Shown here: piece by piece, positions 1 to 9,171 of the stretch
Layout of the letters: the number at the start of each line of letters is the position of its first letter
Numbering within the stretch: the first letter of the stretch is position 1
Assembly (NCBI RefSeq): GCF_003268885.1
Contig: NZ_QLSX01000011.1
Coordinates: forward strand, 1-64,000
Source of the DNA: Onishia taeanensis
GTDB taxonomy: Bacteria; Pseudomonadota; Gammaproteobacteria; Pseudomonadales; Halomonadaceae
DNA: 64,000 bases
Reading direction: 5' to 3'
Notes under the pieces: generated by a model
The model's input: the letters and a program-made list of their open reading frames with translations, nothing else
Database searches by the model: none
What the model was told of the DNA's origin: nothing
Program-made: the position numbers and the translations under genes

Positions 1-119
1 GTTCAAACGTCTCAAAAAACGAAGCCGATATGGCTTGCTTTGACGAGTCGCTTGCCTTGAAGTATCGGTGACTGATCACCCCTTCATCGACAAGCGCCCA
101 CATGAATTATCTGATCGAT

Positions 120-131
120 TGTTAAAGAGCA
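120..131 (-). promoter_or_regulatory. boxA antitermination site of the rrn leader
   Basis: The minus strand reads TGCTCTTTAACA, identical to the rRNA boxA bound by NusB/NusE (S10) for transcription antitermination. It lies about 70 nt downstream of promoter P2, as expected. Confidence 0.9.
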
Positions 132-203
132 GCTCCGATCTCTTAAGAGGGGAGCATCTCGCATCTGCCTGGCCGTTCGGCCGGCGCCCTGCGAGGAAGG
201 CGT

Positions 204-231
204 ATTCTACTGAATCGGCAGTGAATGTCAA
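204..231 (-). promoter_or_regulatory. rrn promoter P2 (sigma70)
   Basis: On the minus strand there is a TTGACA -35 (226-231), a 16-nt spacer and a TAGAAT -10 (204-209). A GC-rich discriminator follows the -10, typical of stringently controlled rRNA promoters. Confidence 0.85.
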
Positions 232-305
232 CCCTTGCTGTTATTGCTCACTCTAGATGACCGAGTGAACCAGCGGCGAGTTGAGCGCCGATCGAGTGGA
301 GGAGC

Positions 306-333
306 ATTCTACCGTTTCCGGCTGTTTTGTCAA
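306..333 (-). promoter_or_regulatory. rrn promoter P1 (sigma70)
   Basis: On the minus strand there is a TTGACA -35 (328-333), a 16-nt spacer and a TAGAAT -10 (306-311), with the same geometry as P2 about 100 bp downstream. A perfect inverted repeat CGATCA-AGTC-TGATCG lies at 341-356, just upstream of the -35, and could be a factor-binding site. Confidence 0.85.
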
Positions 334-494
334 TGCCTGTCGATCAAGTCTGATCGAAAAACCTTAACGGAAACAAGTGCTTCCAACACCCTTTACCGCT
401 TCCGACGTTTGCCCGTCGGCGGCAGCGGATGCGTACTTTACGGATTATCGCGGACCCACACAACCCCTTTCTTGCAAAAAGGTGACGACAAGGT

Positions 495-531
495 TGTGGA
501 TAGATGAAGGCGGCTGACCGGGTGTGGATAA
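495..531 (-). promoter_or_regulatory. Pair of DnaA-box-like 9-mers upstream of the rrn promoters
   Basis: TTATCCACA (minus strand, 523-531) is a perfect DnaA box. CTATCCACA (495-503) differs at one base. They are 28 bp apart and in the same orientation, between the tyrS terminator and rrn P1. Two boxes are too few for an origin, and no dnaA, dnaN or AT-rich unwinding region is nearby. They might titrate DnaA or modulate rrn transcription, or be chance. Confidence 0.35.
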
Positions 532-551
532 ACCGAGGGGCCAGACACGAC

Positions 552-575
552 AACGCCCGCACAAGGGCGGGCGTT
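552..575 (-). terminator. Probable tyrS terminator
   Basis: A 9-bp perfect stem (AACGCCCGC with GCGGGCGTT) and 6-nt loop lie about 100 nt past the tyrS stop. The tail on the minus strand is only weakly T-rich, so efficiency is uncertain. Confidence 0.5.
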
Positions 576-674
576 TCAGAGCCATTAGAGGGACCGCTAA
601 CCAGAACCGATAGCAGAACCAATATATGGCGAACCGACTAAAGAGCATCTGGCAAAGGACGAAGACCCGAGAGC

Positions 675-1874
675 TTAGTCGAGGGTTACTCGGGCATAGC
701 GTTTCTTGCCGGCCTGGATTACATAGCTCGCACCGGTCGCCAGCATGTGATCGCGAGCGACCACCTCGCCGTCGACCTTGACGCGACCGTTGCCGAGCAT
801 GTCCTTGGCCTGGGCGCTGTTGTTGGCAAGGCCGGAGCGGTTGAGCACCGCGGCGATCGGCGCCTGCTCACTGCCTTCGAAGTCGACGTGCACGTCGGGC
901 AGGTCTTCGGGCAGTTCGCCATCGGCCAGCTGGTTGCCGGCAGACTTGTGCGCATTGGCCGCCGCGTCCTCGCCGTGATAGCGACCGACCAGCTCACGAG
1001 CCAGTACCATCTTGACGTCACGCGGGTTGGCACCCTGCTCGACGTCACGCTTGAGCGCCTCGATGTCTTCGTTGGACTTCAGCGACAGCAGTTCGAAATA
1101 GCGCCACATCAGGCTGTCGGGCATCGACACCAGCTTGTTGAACATGGTGCCCGGGCCATCATCGACGCCGACATAGTTGCCCAGCGACTTAGACATCTTC
1201 TGCACGCCGTCCAATCCTTCCAGCAACGGCATGGTGATCACCACCTGCGGCGACTGGCCGAAGTGCTTCTGCAGCTCGCGGCCCATCAGCAGGTTGAACT
1301 TCTGATCGGTACCGCCGAGCTCGACGTCGGCTTCCAGTGCCACCGAGTCATAGCCCTGCACCAGTGGATACAGGAACTCGTGGATGGAGATCGACTGACC
1401 ACCCTGATAGCGCTTCTCGAAGTCATCGCGCTCAAGCATACGTGCCACGGTGCTCTGACCGGCCAGCTCGATCATATCGGCGGCACTCATCGCGGAGAAC
1501 CATTCGGCGTTGAAGCGCACTTCGGTCTTCTCGGGGTCGAGGATCTTGAAGACCTGTGCCTTGTAGGTCTCGGCGTTGGCCTTCACTTCTTCCTCGGTGA
1601 GGGGCTTGCGGGTGACGTTCTTGCCGGTGGGGTCGCCGATGCGCCCGGTGAAATCGCCGATCAGGAAGATCACCTGATGACCGAGGTCCTGAAACTGGCG
1701 CATCTTGGTCAGCAGCACGCTGTGGCCGAGGTGCAAGTCCGGCGCAGTCGGATCGAAGCCGGCCTTGATGCGCAGGGGGCGACCGGAGGCGAGCTTCTCC
1801 TTGAGCTCATCGGCCAGCAGAATCTCATGGGTGCCGCGCTCAAGCAGCGCCAGCGCATCAGCGACGTCGGACAT
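675..1874 (-). CDS. tyrS: Tyrosyl-tRNA synthetase (TyrZ-type)
   Basis: Charges tRNA-Tyr with tyrosine in the cytoplasm. The 399-aa protein has the class I signature HLGH near residue 50 and a KMSKS loop (QKMSKSLGN) near residue 230. A C-terminal S4-like RNA-binding domain carries the GNGRVKVDG segment. Length and motifs fit the TyrZ subgroup (about 400 aa). The frame is open 85 codons further upstream, but I chose the ATG at 1874 because it is preceded by GAGGGGAG and matches the family N-terminus (MSDVADAL). It is divergent from anmK, as in Pseudomonas, and faces the rrn operon downstream. Confidence 0.95.
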   Translation of the reverse strand: MSDVADALALLERGTHEILLADELKEKLASGRPLRIKAGFDPTAPDLHLGHSVLLTKMRQFQDLGHQVIFLIGDFTGRIGDPTGKNVTRKPLTEEEVKANAETYKAQVFKILDPEKTEVRFNAEWFSAMSAADMIELAGQSTVARMLERDDFEKRYQGGQSISIHEFLYPLVQGYDSVALEADVELGGTDQKFNLLMGRELQKHFGQSPQVVITMPLLEGLDGVQKMSKSLGNYVGVDDGPGTMFNKLVSMPDSLMWRYFELLSLKSNEDIEALKRDVEQGANPRDVKMVLARELVGRYHGEDAAANAHKSAGNQLADGELPEDLPDVHVDFEGSEQAPIAAVLNRSGLANNSAQAKDMLGNGRVKVDGEVVARDHMLATGASYVIQAGKKRYARVTLD

Positions 1875-2010
1875 CGTTACCGTTCTCCCCTCAAAAGCAG
1901 TTGATCGCCAGGCAAGGCCCTTTGGCATCAAGAGCAGGCCTGATAATGGGGGCAGATGGTAGCATGTCTTGCTCAATCGGTTGAGCGCCGGACATACCAG
2001 GGAGACGAGC

Positions 2011-3168
2011 ATGCCACTGTTGATTGGATTGATGTCGGGAACCAGCCTCGATGGCATCGACGCGGCCCTCATTGCGTGCGGCGAGCCTGGGCCGGATGGA
2101 ACGCAGGAGGCGCCGCGCCTGCTGGCCACTCATGAGGTCGCCATGCCCCCGAGCCTGCGCGCGACGCTGCTCGAACTCTGCCATGCTGACGCCGTGCGCT
2201 TTGCCGACCTGGCCCGCGCCGAAGACGCCTTCTGCCGCCTGCAGGCCCGCGCCGTGAGCGAACTGCTGGTGGCGAGCAACACTCCGGCAAGCGCGGTGGC
2301 CGCCATCGGCAGCCACGGCCAGACCATCGAGCACGCCCCCCTTGGGCATCATGACAAGGATGCGAGCGCGCCCTATACCCTGCAGCTCGACAATCCCAGC
2401 CTGCTGGCCGAACTGACCGGCTGCCCGGTGGTCGCCGATTTCCGGCGTCGCGACCTGGCCGCCGGCGGTCAGGCCGCGCCACTGGCCCCCGCTTTCCATG
2501 CCGCGCTGTTTCGCCACCCCCGCGACTGGCAGCTGGTGCTCAACCTGGGCGGCTTCGCCAACCTGACTCTGCTACCCCCCGCCACCTGCACCGCCGAGGT
2601 GATCGGCTTTGATACCGGCCCGGCCAACGTGCTGCTGGATGCCTGGCATCAACGCCACCGGGGCACGCCTGTCGATATGAACGGCGCCTGGGCCGCCGGC
2701 GGACGGATCATCGAGCCACTGCTCACCCGCCTGCTCGCAGACCCCTTCTTCAGCGCGCCGCCGCCCAAGAGCACCGGCCGCGAGGCCTTTCACCTGCCCT
2801 GGCTCGAGGCACAGCTGACCGGCAATGAGTCGCCCCAGGACGTGCAGGCAACACTCGCCGAACTGACCGCGGCAAGCGTCTCCTCCGGCATCGCCCAGGC
2901 CATGGCCCACTATCAGGCCCCGCCTCCCAGCCGGCTGCTGCCCTGCGGCGGTGGCGCCCGCAATGCCGATCTGCTCGAACGACTGGCCCGGCGACTGCCG
3001 CAGACCGAGATCGGCATCATTGACCAGGACGGCTGGAGCGCCGACTGGCTGGAGGCCGGCGCCTTCGCCTGGCTGGCCTGGCGACGCCTGGCGGGACTGC
3101 CCGGCAACCTGCCCGCGGTCACCGGTGCCGCCGGCCCGCGAGTGCTGGGCGGAATCTATTCACACTAA
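2011..3168 (+). CDS. anmK: Anhydro-N-acetylmuramic acid kinase
   Basis: Phosphorylates and opens 1,6-anhydro-MurNAc to MurNAc-6-phosphate in peptidoglycan recycling. The protein (about 385 aa) begins with the family N-terminus [20 protein letters not shown], a glycine-rich ATP-binding segment. It has the sugar-kinase motif GFDTGPAN mid-protein and PCGGGARN near the C-terminus. The ATG at 2011 follows AGGGAGA and is preferred over an upstream in-frame start at 1969. It is divergently paired with tyrS, a conserved arrangement in pseudomonads. No mur-recycling partner genes are nearby. Confidence 0.95.
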   Translation: MPLLIGLMSGTSLDGIDAALIACGEPGPDGTQEAPRLLATHEVAMPPSLRATLLELCHADAVRFADLARAEDAFCRLQARAVSELLVASNTPASAVAAIGSHGQTIEHAPLGHHDKDASAPYTLQLDNPSLLAELTGCPVVADFRRRDLAAGGQAAPLAPAFHAALFRHPRDWQLVLNLGGFANLTLLPPATCTAEVIGFDTGPANVLLDAWHQRHRGTPVDMNGAWAAGGRIIEPLLTRLLADPFFSAPPPKSTGREAFHLPWLEAQLTGNESPQDVQATLAELTAASVSSGIAQAMAHYQAPPPSRLLPCGGGARNADLLERLARRLPQTEIGIIDQDGWSADWLEAGAFAWLAWRRLAGLPGNLPAVTGAAGPRVLGGIYSH

Positions 3169-3252
3169 TCCAGTCACTGCGTCTATGTGTCCCGACCATG
3201 CCCTGGCCTCTGCGCAACCGATGTGCGCTCCTGAGGTACTACAAGGGCACCG

Positions 3253-4389
3253 CTAGAAATCATCCCCACGCCGCAGCTCGAGGTGGCTGGCAGCGCCCTG
3301 GGCGTCGGCCACCCCGCCCTCGTCGCCGAACTTGATCATCATGCGCAGGTCGTTGGCCGAGTCGGCGTGAACCATGGCGATGTCCTCACTGATCACTCCC
3401 TCCTGGTAGAGCTCATAAAGCGCCTGATCGAAGGTCTGCATGCCAAGATCCCGCGAGCGGCGCATAACGTCCTTGATCTCGGCGACTTCTCCCTTGCGGA
3501 TCAGGTCGCCGATCAGCGGTGAGCGCAGCATGATCTCGATGGCCGCGCGGCGCCCACGGTCCTGCGTAGGCAGCAGCTGTTGGGCGACGATGGCTTTCAG
3601 GTTTAGCGACAGGTCGAGCCACACCTGGTCGTGGCGCTCCGAGGGGAAGAAGTTGATGATCCGATCGAGGGCCTGGTTGGCGTTATTGGCATGCAGGGTC
3701 GCCAGGCACAGGTGACCGGTCTCGGCGAAGGTCAGGGCATGCTCCATGGTCTTGCGGGTGCGGATCTCGCCGATCAGGATCACGTCCGGCGCCTGGCGCA
3801 GCGTGTTCTTCAGCGCCACCTCGAACGACTCGGTGTCGATGCCCACTTCCCGCTGATTGATGATCGCCTTCTTGTGAGGGTGCACGTACTCGATCGGGTC
3901 CTCGATGCTGATGATGTGCCCGCCTTGAGTCTCGTTGCGCTGCTGGATCATCGACGCCAGGGTCGTCGACTTGCCGGTACCGGTGCCGCCGACTACCAGC
4001 ACCAGGCCGCGCTTGGCGCCAGCCAGCTCACCCAGCGTCGCCGGCAACTTCAGCGTCTCGAGCCTAGGAATCTCGAAGGATATCCGCCGCAGCACCATGG
4101 CCGGCTGGTTACGCTGCTGGAAGGCGCTGACGCGAAAGCGCCCGCGTCCAGGAAGGCTCAGCGCAAAGTTGGCCTCCTGCTCGGAGGCAAAGCGCTCACG
4201 CTGGGCCGGCGGCAAGGCCGCCTTGACCAGCTCGGCCACCTGAGCCGGCGATAGCACCTGGTCGCCCAGCGGAATAAGCTGCCCGGCCATCTTTAGGGTG
4301 GGTGGAGCATTCACCGAGACCAGAAGATCCGAGGCTTCCTTATCGACCATGATCTCGAGCAGCTGCTGCAACCATTCGTTCGCTTTCAT
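3253..4389 (-). CDS. pilU: Type IV pilus retraction ATPase PilU
   Basis: Accessory hexameric ATPase assisting PilT in pilus retraction (twitching, DNA uptake) at the inner-membrane base of the pilus. The 378-aa protein has an N-terminal PilT-like domain, Walker A GGTGTGKST near residue 135, an Asp box with IEDPIEYVH, and Walker B LIGEIR. The C-terminus DLGMQTFDQALYELYQEG and the following DSANDLRMMIK tail distinguish PilU from PilT. It lies 89 bp downstream of pilT on the same strand, so the two are probably one operon. It converges with anmK. Confidence 0.92.
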   Translation of the reverse strand: MKANEWLQQLLEIMVDKEASDLLVSVNAPPTLKMAGQLIPLGDQVLSPAQVAELVKAALPPAQRERFASEQEANFALSLPGRGRFRVSAFQQRNQPAMVLRRISFEIPRLETLKLPATLGELAGAKRGLVLVVGGTGTGKSTTLASMIQQRNETQGGHIISIEDPIEYVHPHKKAIINQREVGIDTESFEVALKNTLRQAPDVILIGEIRTRKTMEHALTFAETGHLCLATLHANNANQALDRIINFFPSERHDQVWLDLSLNLKAIVAQQLLPTQDRGRRAAIEIMLRSPLIGDLIRKGEVAEIKDVMRRSRDLGMQTFDQALYELYQEGVISEDIAMVHADSANDLRMMIKFGDEGGVADAQGAASHLELRRGDDF

Positions 4390-4478
4390 GATATTTCGCC
4401 TGCCCTCTTTAATGATTGATCAGAGCTGTTGGTCATTGGAGTTAATCAAGGCGTCAACTGACCGAGTCATCGATGGCC

Positions 4479-5510
4479 TCAGCTGAGCACGCCCTTGGCC
4501 ACGGCCTGCGCCTCTTCACGCACCACAACCCCATCGTTGACCATTTTGGCCAGGGCCGCATCCAGCGTCTGCATACCCAGGTTGCCGCCGGTCTGGATGG
4601 CCGAATAGATTTGGGCCACCTTGTCCTCGCGAATCAGGTTGCGAATCGCCGAGGTCGCCACCAGGATCTCATGTGCCGCCACCCGGCCACCGCCGGCACG
4701 CTTGAGCAGCACCTGCGAAATCACGCCCTGCAGCGACTCCGAGAGCATCGAGCGCACCATATCTTTCTCCGCCCCGGGGAAGACGTCGACGATGCGGTCG
4801 ATGGTCTTGGCTGCCGACGTGGTGTGCAGGGTGCCCAGCACCAGATGCCCGGTCTCGGCGGCGGTCAGCGCCAGCCGGATGGTATCCAGGTCCCGCAGCT
4901 CGCCGACCAGGATAACGTCCGGGTCCTCGCGCAGGGCGCTGCGCAGCGCAGGAGCGAAGCCGTGAGTATCGCGACTCACTTCACGCTGGTTGATCAGGCA
5001 ACGCTTGCTACGGTGCACGAATTCCACTGGATCTTCGATGGTCAGGATATGGTCGTAGCGGGTGTCGTTGATGAAGTCGATCATCGCCGCCAGAGTGGTG
5101 CTCTTGCCCGACCCCGTGGGGCCGGTGACCAGTACCAGGCCACGTGGAAGCTGCGCCATACGGCGAAAGACATCGCCCATGCCCAGCGCTTCCATGGTCA
5201 GCACCTCCGCAGGCACGGTACGCAGCACCGCTGCGGCACCGCGCCCCTGCTGGAATGCGTTGACGCGAAAGCGTGCCACCCCCGGCACCTCGAAGGAGAA
5301 GTCCGTTTCCAGGAACTCTTCGAAGTCGCGGCGCTGGCGGTCGCCCATAATGTCGTAGATCAGGGCCCGCACCTCACGATCGTCCATGGCCGGCACATTG
5401 AGCCGACGAATATCACCATCGACCCGAATCATCGGCGGCAGGCCGGCGGAAAGGTGAAGGTCCGATGCGTTCTGCTTTGCCGAGAATGCCAGCAGTTCGG
5501 TAATATCCAT
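4479..5510 (-). CDS. pilT: Type IV pilus retraction ATPase PilT
   Basis: Main motor that depolymerises type IV pili. The 343-aa protein starts MDITELLAFSAKQNASDLHL, the usual PilT N-terminus. It has Walker A GPTGSGKST near residue 130, IEDPVEFVH, Walker B ILVGELRD, and the C-terminal AIRNLIRE retraction motif. The frame is open upstream to 5663, but the ATG at 5510 matches the family start; upstream residues would overlap yggS. It is divergent from yggS with only 34 bp between them, as in Pseudomonas. pilU follows. No pilin or assembly genes are in this window. Confidence 0.95.
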   Translation of the reverse strand: MDITELLAFSAKQNASDLHLSAGLPPMIRVDGDIRRLNVPAMDDREVRALIYDIMGDRQRRDFEEFLETDFSFEVPGVARFRVNAFQQGRGAAAVLRTVPAEVLTMEALGMGDVFRRMAQLPRGLVLVTGPTGSGKSTTLAAMIDFINDTRYDHILTIEDPVEFVHRSKRCLINQREVSRDTHGFAPALRSALREDPDVILVGELRDLDTIRLALTAAETGHLVLGTLHTTSAAKTIDRIVDVFPGAEKDMVRSMLSESLQGVISQVLLKRAGGGRVAAHEILVATSAIRNLIREDKVAQIYSAIQTGGNLGMQTLDAALAKMVNDGVVVREEAQAVAKGVLS

Positions 5511-5544
5511 TAGATTCCCTGCTCCCAGGTAAGGTCGCCCCAGT

Positions 5545-6255
5545 ATGACAGAGGTTGTGTTAACCGAAACCTTCGCCGCTGCCAAGTCGCGGCTCGATGC
5601 AGCGCTGAGTGCCGCGGGCCGAGATCCGCAGGCCGCAGAGCTGCTGGCGGTCAGCAAGACCAAGCCCGCGGCGATGGTTCGCGAGGCCCATGGCCTCGGT
5701 CAGCGCCAGTTCGGCGAAAACTACCTGCAAGAGGCCCTCGACAAGCAGGCCGAGCTTGCCGATCTCGACGACATCATCTGGCATTTCATCGGCCCGCTGC
5801 AGTCGAACAAGACCCGCCAGGTCGCCGAGCACTTCGACTGGGTTCATAGCGTCGATCGTGAGAAGATCGCCCGACGCCTGGCCGAGCAGCGCCCCGCCGG
5901 CCGGCCGCCGCTGAACGTCTGCCTGCAGGTCAATATCAGCGATGAGGCCAGCAAGGCCGGTGTCGCCCTCGAGGCCCTCGAGCCTCTGGCGGAAACGGTG
6001 CTATCGCTGCCGGGGCTGCGCCTGCGCGGGCTGATGGCGATTCCCGCCCCGAGCGGCGGGCTCGCCGAACAGCGTGTCCCTTTCGCCAGGCTGCACGAGG
6101 CCCTAGAGGCACTCAAAGCACGCTTCCCCGAGGCCGAGCTCGATACCCTTTCGATGGGCATGAGCGGCGACCTCGAGGCCGCCGTCGCAGAGGGTGCGAC
6201 CCTGCTGAGGCTAGGCACGGCCCTGTTCGGCGCGCGGCCACGCCCAGCGGCCTGA
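5545..6255 (+). CDS. yggS: PLP homeostasis protein (YggS/PLPBP family)
   Basis: Binds pyridoxal phosphate and buffers vitamin B6 and amino-acid metabolism; no catalytic activity is known for the family. The 236-aa protein is a single alanine-racemase-like TIM barrel. The PLP lysine lies in LAVSKTKP (K38), followed by FGENYLQEA, HFIGPLQSNK and the phosphate-binding SMGMSGDLEAA near the C-terminus. The reading frame begins 34 bp from divergent pilT and is followed after 125 bp by proC, the usual yggS-proC neighbourhood. Confidence 0.94.
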   Translation: MTEVVLTETFAAAKSRLDAALSAAGRDPQAAELLAVSKTKPAAMVREAHGLGQRQFGENYLQEALDKQAELADLDDIIWHFIGPLQSNKTRQVAEHFDWVHSVDREKIARRLAEQRPAGRPPLNVCLQVNISDEASKAGVALEALEPLAETVLSLPGLRLRGLMAIPAPSGGLAEQRVPFARLHEALEALKARFPEAELDTLSMGMSGDLEAAVAEGATLLRLGTALFGARPRPAA

Positions 6256-6380
6256 TGCGATGTCTTAGCTGACGGCATGTCGCGCTGAAGAAACAGCACG
6301 CTAAAATCGCGAGCCGAACAGGCACGGCGACGAACACGGCCAGGCAGACGGCCAACCAGACACCAGAAGAGGATTCCAGC

Positions 6381-7205
6381 ATGGCGAGCAACGTGACTTT
6401 CATTGGCGCCGGCAACATGGCCAGCGCCATCTTCGGCGGCATGATCGAGAGCGGCTATCCGCGCGAGGCGATTACCGCCACCTCCCCCGACGACGCAATG
6501 CTGGCGCCGCTGCGTGAGCGGTACGGTATCCACACCGAGACCGACAACAATGCCGCCGTGGCCAATGCGGATGTCGTGGTGCTGGCGGTCAAGCCGCAAA
6601 TCATGCACGACGTCTGTGCGGCCATGCGTGATGCCGTCCAGGACCGCAAACCGCTGATCGTCTCGGTCGCCGCCGGCCTGACCGCCGAGACCCTCGAGCG
6701 CTGGCTGGGCGGGGAACTGCCGGTGATCCGCTGCATGCCCAACACCCCTTCGCTGGTGGGCACCGGCGCCAGCGGCCTCTATGCCAATCGTCTCGTCGAT
6801 GATCGCCAGAAGGCGCTTGCCACCACCCTGATGGAAGCCGTGGGCATTGTGGAGTGGGTCGACGAGGAAGTGCTGCTCGAAGCTGTGACCGCCGTTGCCG
6901 GCAGCGCCCCCGCCTATTTCTATCTGGTCTTCGAGGCCCTCGAGGAAGCGGGGGTCAAGCTTGGCCTGCCAGCCGAGAGCGCCCGTCGCCTGGCCGTACA
7001 GACCGGCCTCGGCGCCGCCCGAATGGTCCAGCAGGGTGACGCCGACCCCGCCCAACTGAGGCGCAATGTCATGTCGCCGAACGGCACCACCGAGCGCGCC
7101 GTGAACCACCTCGAAGAGGCCGGCCTGCGCCAGATTTTCCTCGAGGCCGCCGAGGTCTGTGCCGCCCGCGCCCGCGAGATGGGCGAGGAACTCGGCAAGC
7201 AGTAA
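6381..7205 (+). CDS. proC: Pyrroline-5-carboxylate reductase
   Basis: Last step of proline synthesis: reduces 1-pyrroline-5-carboxylate with NAD(P)H. The 274-aa protein has an N-terminal Rossmann fold (FIGAGNMASAI, residues 5-15), VLAVKPQ, SVAAGLT and the MPNTP motif. The helical C-terminal dimerisation domain includes GSAPAYFY and the MSPNGTT signature. The ATG follows AGAGGATTCCAGC. The gene is followed by yggT. Proline is a compatible solute in halophiles, but nothing here shows osmotic control. Confidence 0.96.
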   Translation: MASNVTFIGAGNMASAIFGGMIESGYPREAITATSPDDAMLAPLRERYGIHTETDNNAAVANADVVVLAVKPQIMHDVCAAMRDAVQDRKPLIVSVAAGLTAETLERWLGGELPVIRCMPNTPSLVGTGASGLYANRLVDDRQKALATTLMEAVGIVEWVDEEVLLEAVTAVAGSAPAYFYLVFEALEEAGVKLGLPAESARRLAVQTGLGAARMVQQGDADPAQLRRNVMSPNGTTERAVNHLEEAGLRQIFLEAAEVCAARAREMGEELGKQ

Positions 7206-7222
7206 GCCGCCGCGTCGAGGTG

Positions 7223-7246
7223 AGGCGGTCGGCGAACCGACCGCCT
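7223..7246 (+). terminator. Stable hairpin after proC
   Basis: A perfect 10-bp stem AGGCGGTCGG/CCGACCGCCT closes a CGAA tetraloop 18 nt past the proC stop. There is no T-tract, so it may stabilise the 3' end or attenuate rather than terminate before yggT. Confidence 0.4.
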
Positions 7247-7326
7247 GATCATCGCTGACGTCACCCCGTCGCCACCGCCGTTCGTTGCCGTCTTTCATTG
7301 CCGGCTTTTATAAACAAGGAGCCCCC

Positions 7327-7917
7327 ATGGGCAGTCAATTGGGAAGTGCCGGCCTGCTGCTGGTCAATACGCTGATCAACATCTATTTGCTGATGCTGAT
7401 GATGCGCTTTCTGCTGCAGGCCTCCCGCGCCGACTACTACAACCCGATCAGCCAGTCGGTGGTCAAGGTGACCCAGCCGGTGGTGAAGCCCTTCCAGGGT
7501 TTCCTGCGCCCAGTGGGACGCTTCGACCTGGCCACGCTGGCGGCGGCCTTCTTGATCAAGGTAATCAGCATCATCCTGATCCTGCAGATCGCCGGCTACG
7601 GCATGCCGCCGATCGCGGGCGTGGCCATCGCCGGCGTCGCCGCACTGGCAAGCGGCATCCTCAAGATCTACTTCTTCGCTCTGATCGTGATGATCATCCT
7701 GAGCTGGGTAGCGCCTCAGGCAAGCCATCCGGGCGCTATGCTGGTCATGCAGCTGGTCGAGCCGATCATGGCCCCGGTGCGCAAGGTGATCCCGCCGCTT
7801 GGCATGATCGACCTGTCACCGATCGTGGTGTTCATCTCCATCAGCCTGCTCGACAACCTGGTGGTCGGCTCACTGACTCGCGCCGCTGGCGTCTCCGGCG
7901 CTCTGGTGGGGCTGTGA
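7327..7917 (+). CDS. yggT: YggT family integral membrane protein
   Basis: Member of the YggT family (two repeated YGGT domains), conserved next to yggS/proC and of uncertain function; links to osmotic stress tolerance and membrane-protein insertion have been proposed for relatives. The 196-aa protein has hydrophobic segments near residues 10-30, 70-95, 100-120 and 155-185. The repeated motif NP-(I)-(S/G)-x-x-V...P appears in each half (NPISQSVVKVTQPVVKP; LVEPIMAPVRKVIPP). The ATG at 7327 follows AACAAGGAG at ideal distance, so the longer upstream frame is rejected. Confidence 0.88.
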   Translation: MGSQLGSAGLLLVNTLINIYLLMLMMRFLLQASRADYYNPISQSVVKVTQPVVKPFQGFLRPVGRFDLATLAAAFLIKVISIILILQIAGYGMPPIAGVAIAGVAALASGILKIYFFALIVMIILSWVAPQASHPGAMLVMQLVEPIMAPVRKVIPPLGMIDLSPIVVFISISLLDNLVVGSLTRAAGVSGALVGL

Positions 7918-7962
7918 TCGGTGGCACGGTGATGGATGCGACTGTGATTGACAGAACTGTAA

Positions 7963-7993
7963 GCGGGGCCGAGCGCCCCGCCGTTGTTTATCT
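7963..7993 (+). terminator. Possible proC-yggT terminator
   Basis: A 7-bp GC stem (GCGGGGC/GCCCCGC, 7963-7981) is followed by a T-rich tail CGTTGTTTATCTT, between yggT and metX. Confidence 0.5.
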
Positions 7994-8019
7994 TCTTCTG
8001 ACAGGACACTGAGACCGCC

Positions 8020-9171
8020 ATGCCCGAGCTTGCTTCCGACTCGGTCGGCGTGGTGACGCCACAGACGGCCCACTTCGACGACCCTCTGGCCCTGGCCTGC
8101 GGCAAGACCCTGCCCAGCTACACCCTGGTCTACGAGACCTATGGCACCCTCAACGCAGAGGGCACCAATGCGGTACTGATCTGTCACGCCCTCTCCGGGC
8201 ACCATCACGCCGCCGGGCGCCATCATGAAGGTGACCGCAAGCCCGGCTGGTGGGATGCCCATATCGGCCCCGGCAAGAGCATCGACACCAACCGCTTCTT
8301 CGTCGTCTCGCTCAACAACCTGGGCGGCTGCCACGGCAGCACCGGCCCGCTGAGCATCAATCCTGAAACCGGCCGTCCCTGGGGCCCGGACTTCCCGATG
8401 ATGACGGTCAGCGACTGGGTACACAGCCAGGCAAGACTCGCCGACCGGCTCGGCATCGAGCGCTTCGCCGCAGTGGTCGGCGGCAGCCTGGGCGGCATGC
8501 AGGTGATGCAGTGGGCGCTGGACTACCCGGAGCGCATCGCACATGCCGCAGTGATCGCCGCCACGCCGCGCCTCTCGGCCCAGAACATCGCCTTCAACGA
8601 GGTCGCGCGCCAGGCGATCCGCTCCGACCCCGACTTCCATGACGGCTGGTACGGCGAGCACGACACCCTGCCACGGCGCGGCCTCAAGCTGGCGCGCATG
8701 GTCGGCCACATCACCTACCTCTCCGAGACGGCGATGGGCTCCAAGTTCGGCCGTGACCTGCGTCACGATCTCGGGTATGGCTACGAGGTCGAGTTCCAGG
8801 TGGAATCCTACCTACGCCATCAGGGCGACACCTTCTCCGAGTCCTTCGACGCCAATACCTACCTGCTGATGACCAAGGCGCTCGACTACTTCGACCCGGC
8901 CGCACCCCATGGCGGCGATCTCGCCGCGGCGCTGGCCCCGGCACAGTGTCCCTTCCTGGTGGTCAGCTTCTCGACCGACTGGCGCTTCCCGCCCTGGCGT
9001 TCCCGGGAGCTTGTCGACGCCCTGGTGCGCGCCGACAAGCCGGTCAGCTATGCCAACATCGATTCCCCCCACGGCCATGATGCCTTCCTGCTGCCCGAGC
9101 CCCGCTATCAGGCGGTGTTCGCGGGCTTCATGGCGCGCGTGGCCAGGGACCAGCAGCTGGAGGGCTCCTGA
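8020..9171 (+). CDS. metX: Homoserine O-acyltransferase (MetX)
   Basis: Acylates homoserine to start methionine synthesis. MetX is named an acetyltransferase, but in many Gammaproteobacteria with a metX-metW pair it uses succinyl-CoA; the sequence alone does not let me decide. The 383-aa alpha/beta hydrolase has the oxyanion segment [12 protein letters not shown], the nucleophile elbow GGSLGGMQ (Ser near 150), an Asp in [10 protein letters not shown], and the catalytic His in SPHGHDAFL. Its TGA overlaps the metW start codon (TGATG), implying translational coupling. Confidence 0.94.
   Translation: MPELASDSVGVVTPQTAHFDDPLALACGKTLPSYTLVYETYGTLNAEGTNAVLICHALSGHHHAAGRHHEGDRKPGWWDAHIGPGKSIDTNRFFVVSLNNLGGCHGSTGPLSINPETGRPWGPDFPMMTVSDWVHSQARLADRLGIERFAAVVGGSLGGMQVMQWALDYPERIAHAAVIAATPRLSAQNIAFNEVARQAIRSDPDFHDGWYGEHDTLPRRGLKLARMVGHITYLSETAMGSKFGRDLRHDLGYGYEVEFQVESYLRHQGDTFSESFDANTYLLMTKALDYFDPAAPHGGDLAAALAPAQCPFLVVSFSTDWRFPPWRSRELVDALVRADKPVSYANIDSPHGHDAFLLPEPRYQAVFAGFMARVARDQQLEGS

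Larger units (their letters stand above)
1..299 (-). other. Leader of an rRNA operon; 16S gene lies just off the left edge
   Basis: Read on the minus strand, this stretch has the layout of a gammaproteobacterial rrn leader: tandem promoters, a boxA, then the motif GATAATTCATGTGGGCGCTT and a leader running toward the 16S start. The window ends before the 16S sequence begins, so no rRNA bases are annotated. No protein gene is supported here. The short open frames lack ribosome-binding sites and run through the promoter and leader signals. Divergent or tandem placement of an rrn operon next to tyrS/anmK is also seen in Pseudomonas. Confidence 0.85.

Noticed and set aside
495-531. Chromosomal origin of replication at the DnaA boxes
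   Set aside because: Only two boxes, no dnaA/dnaN/gyrB context and no AT-rich unwinding region.
747-1904. 385-codon open frame antisense to tyrS
   Set aside because: It lies wholly opposite tyrS, with antisense-type composition and no start signal.
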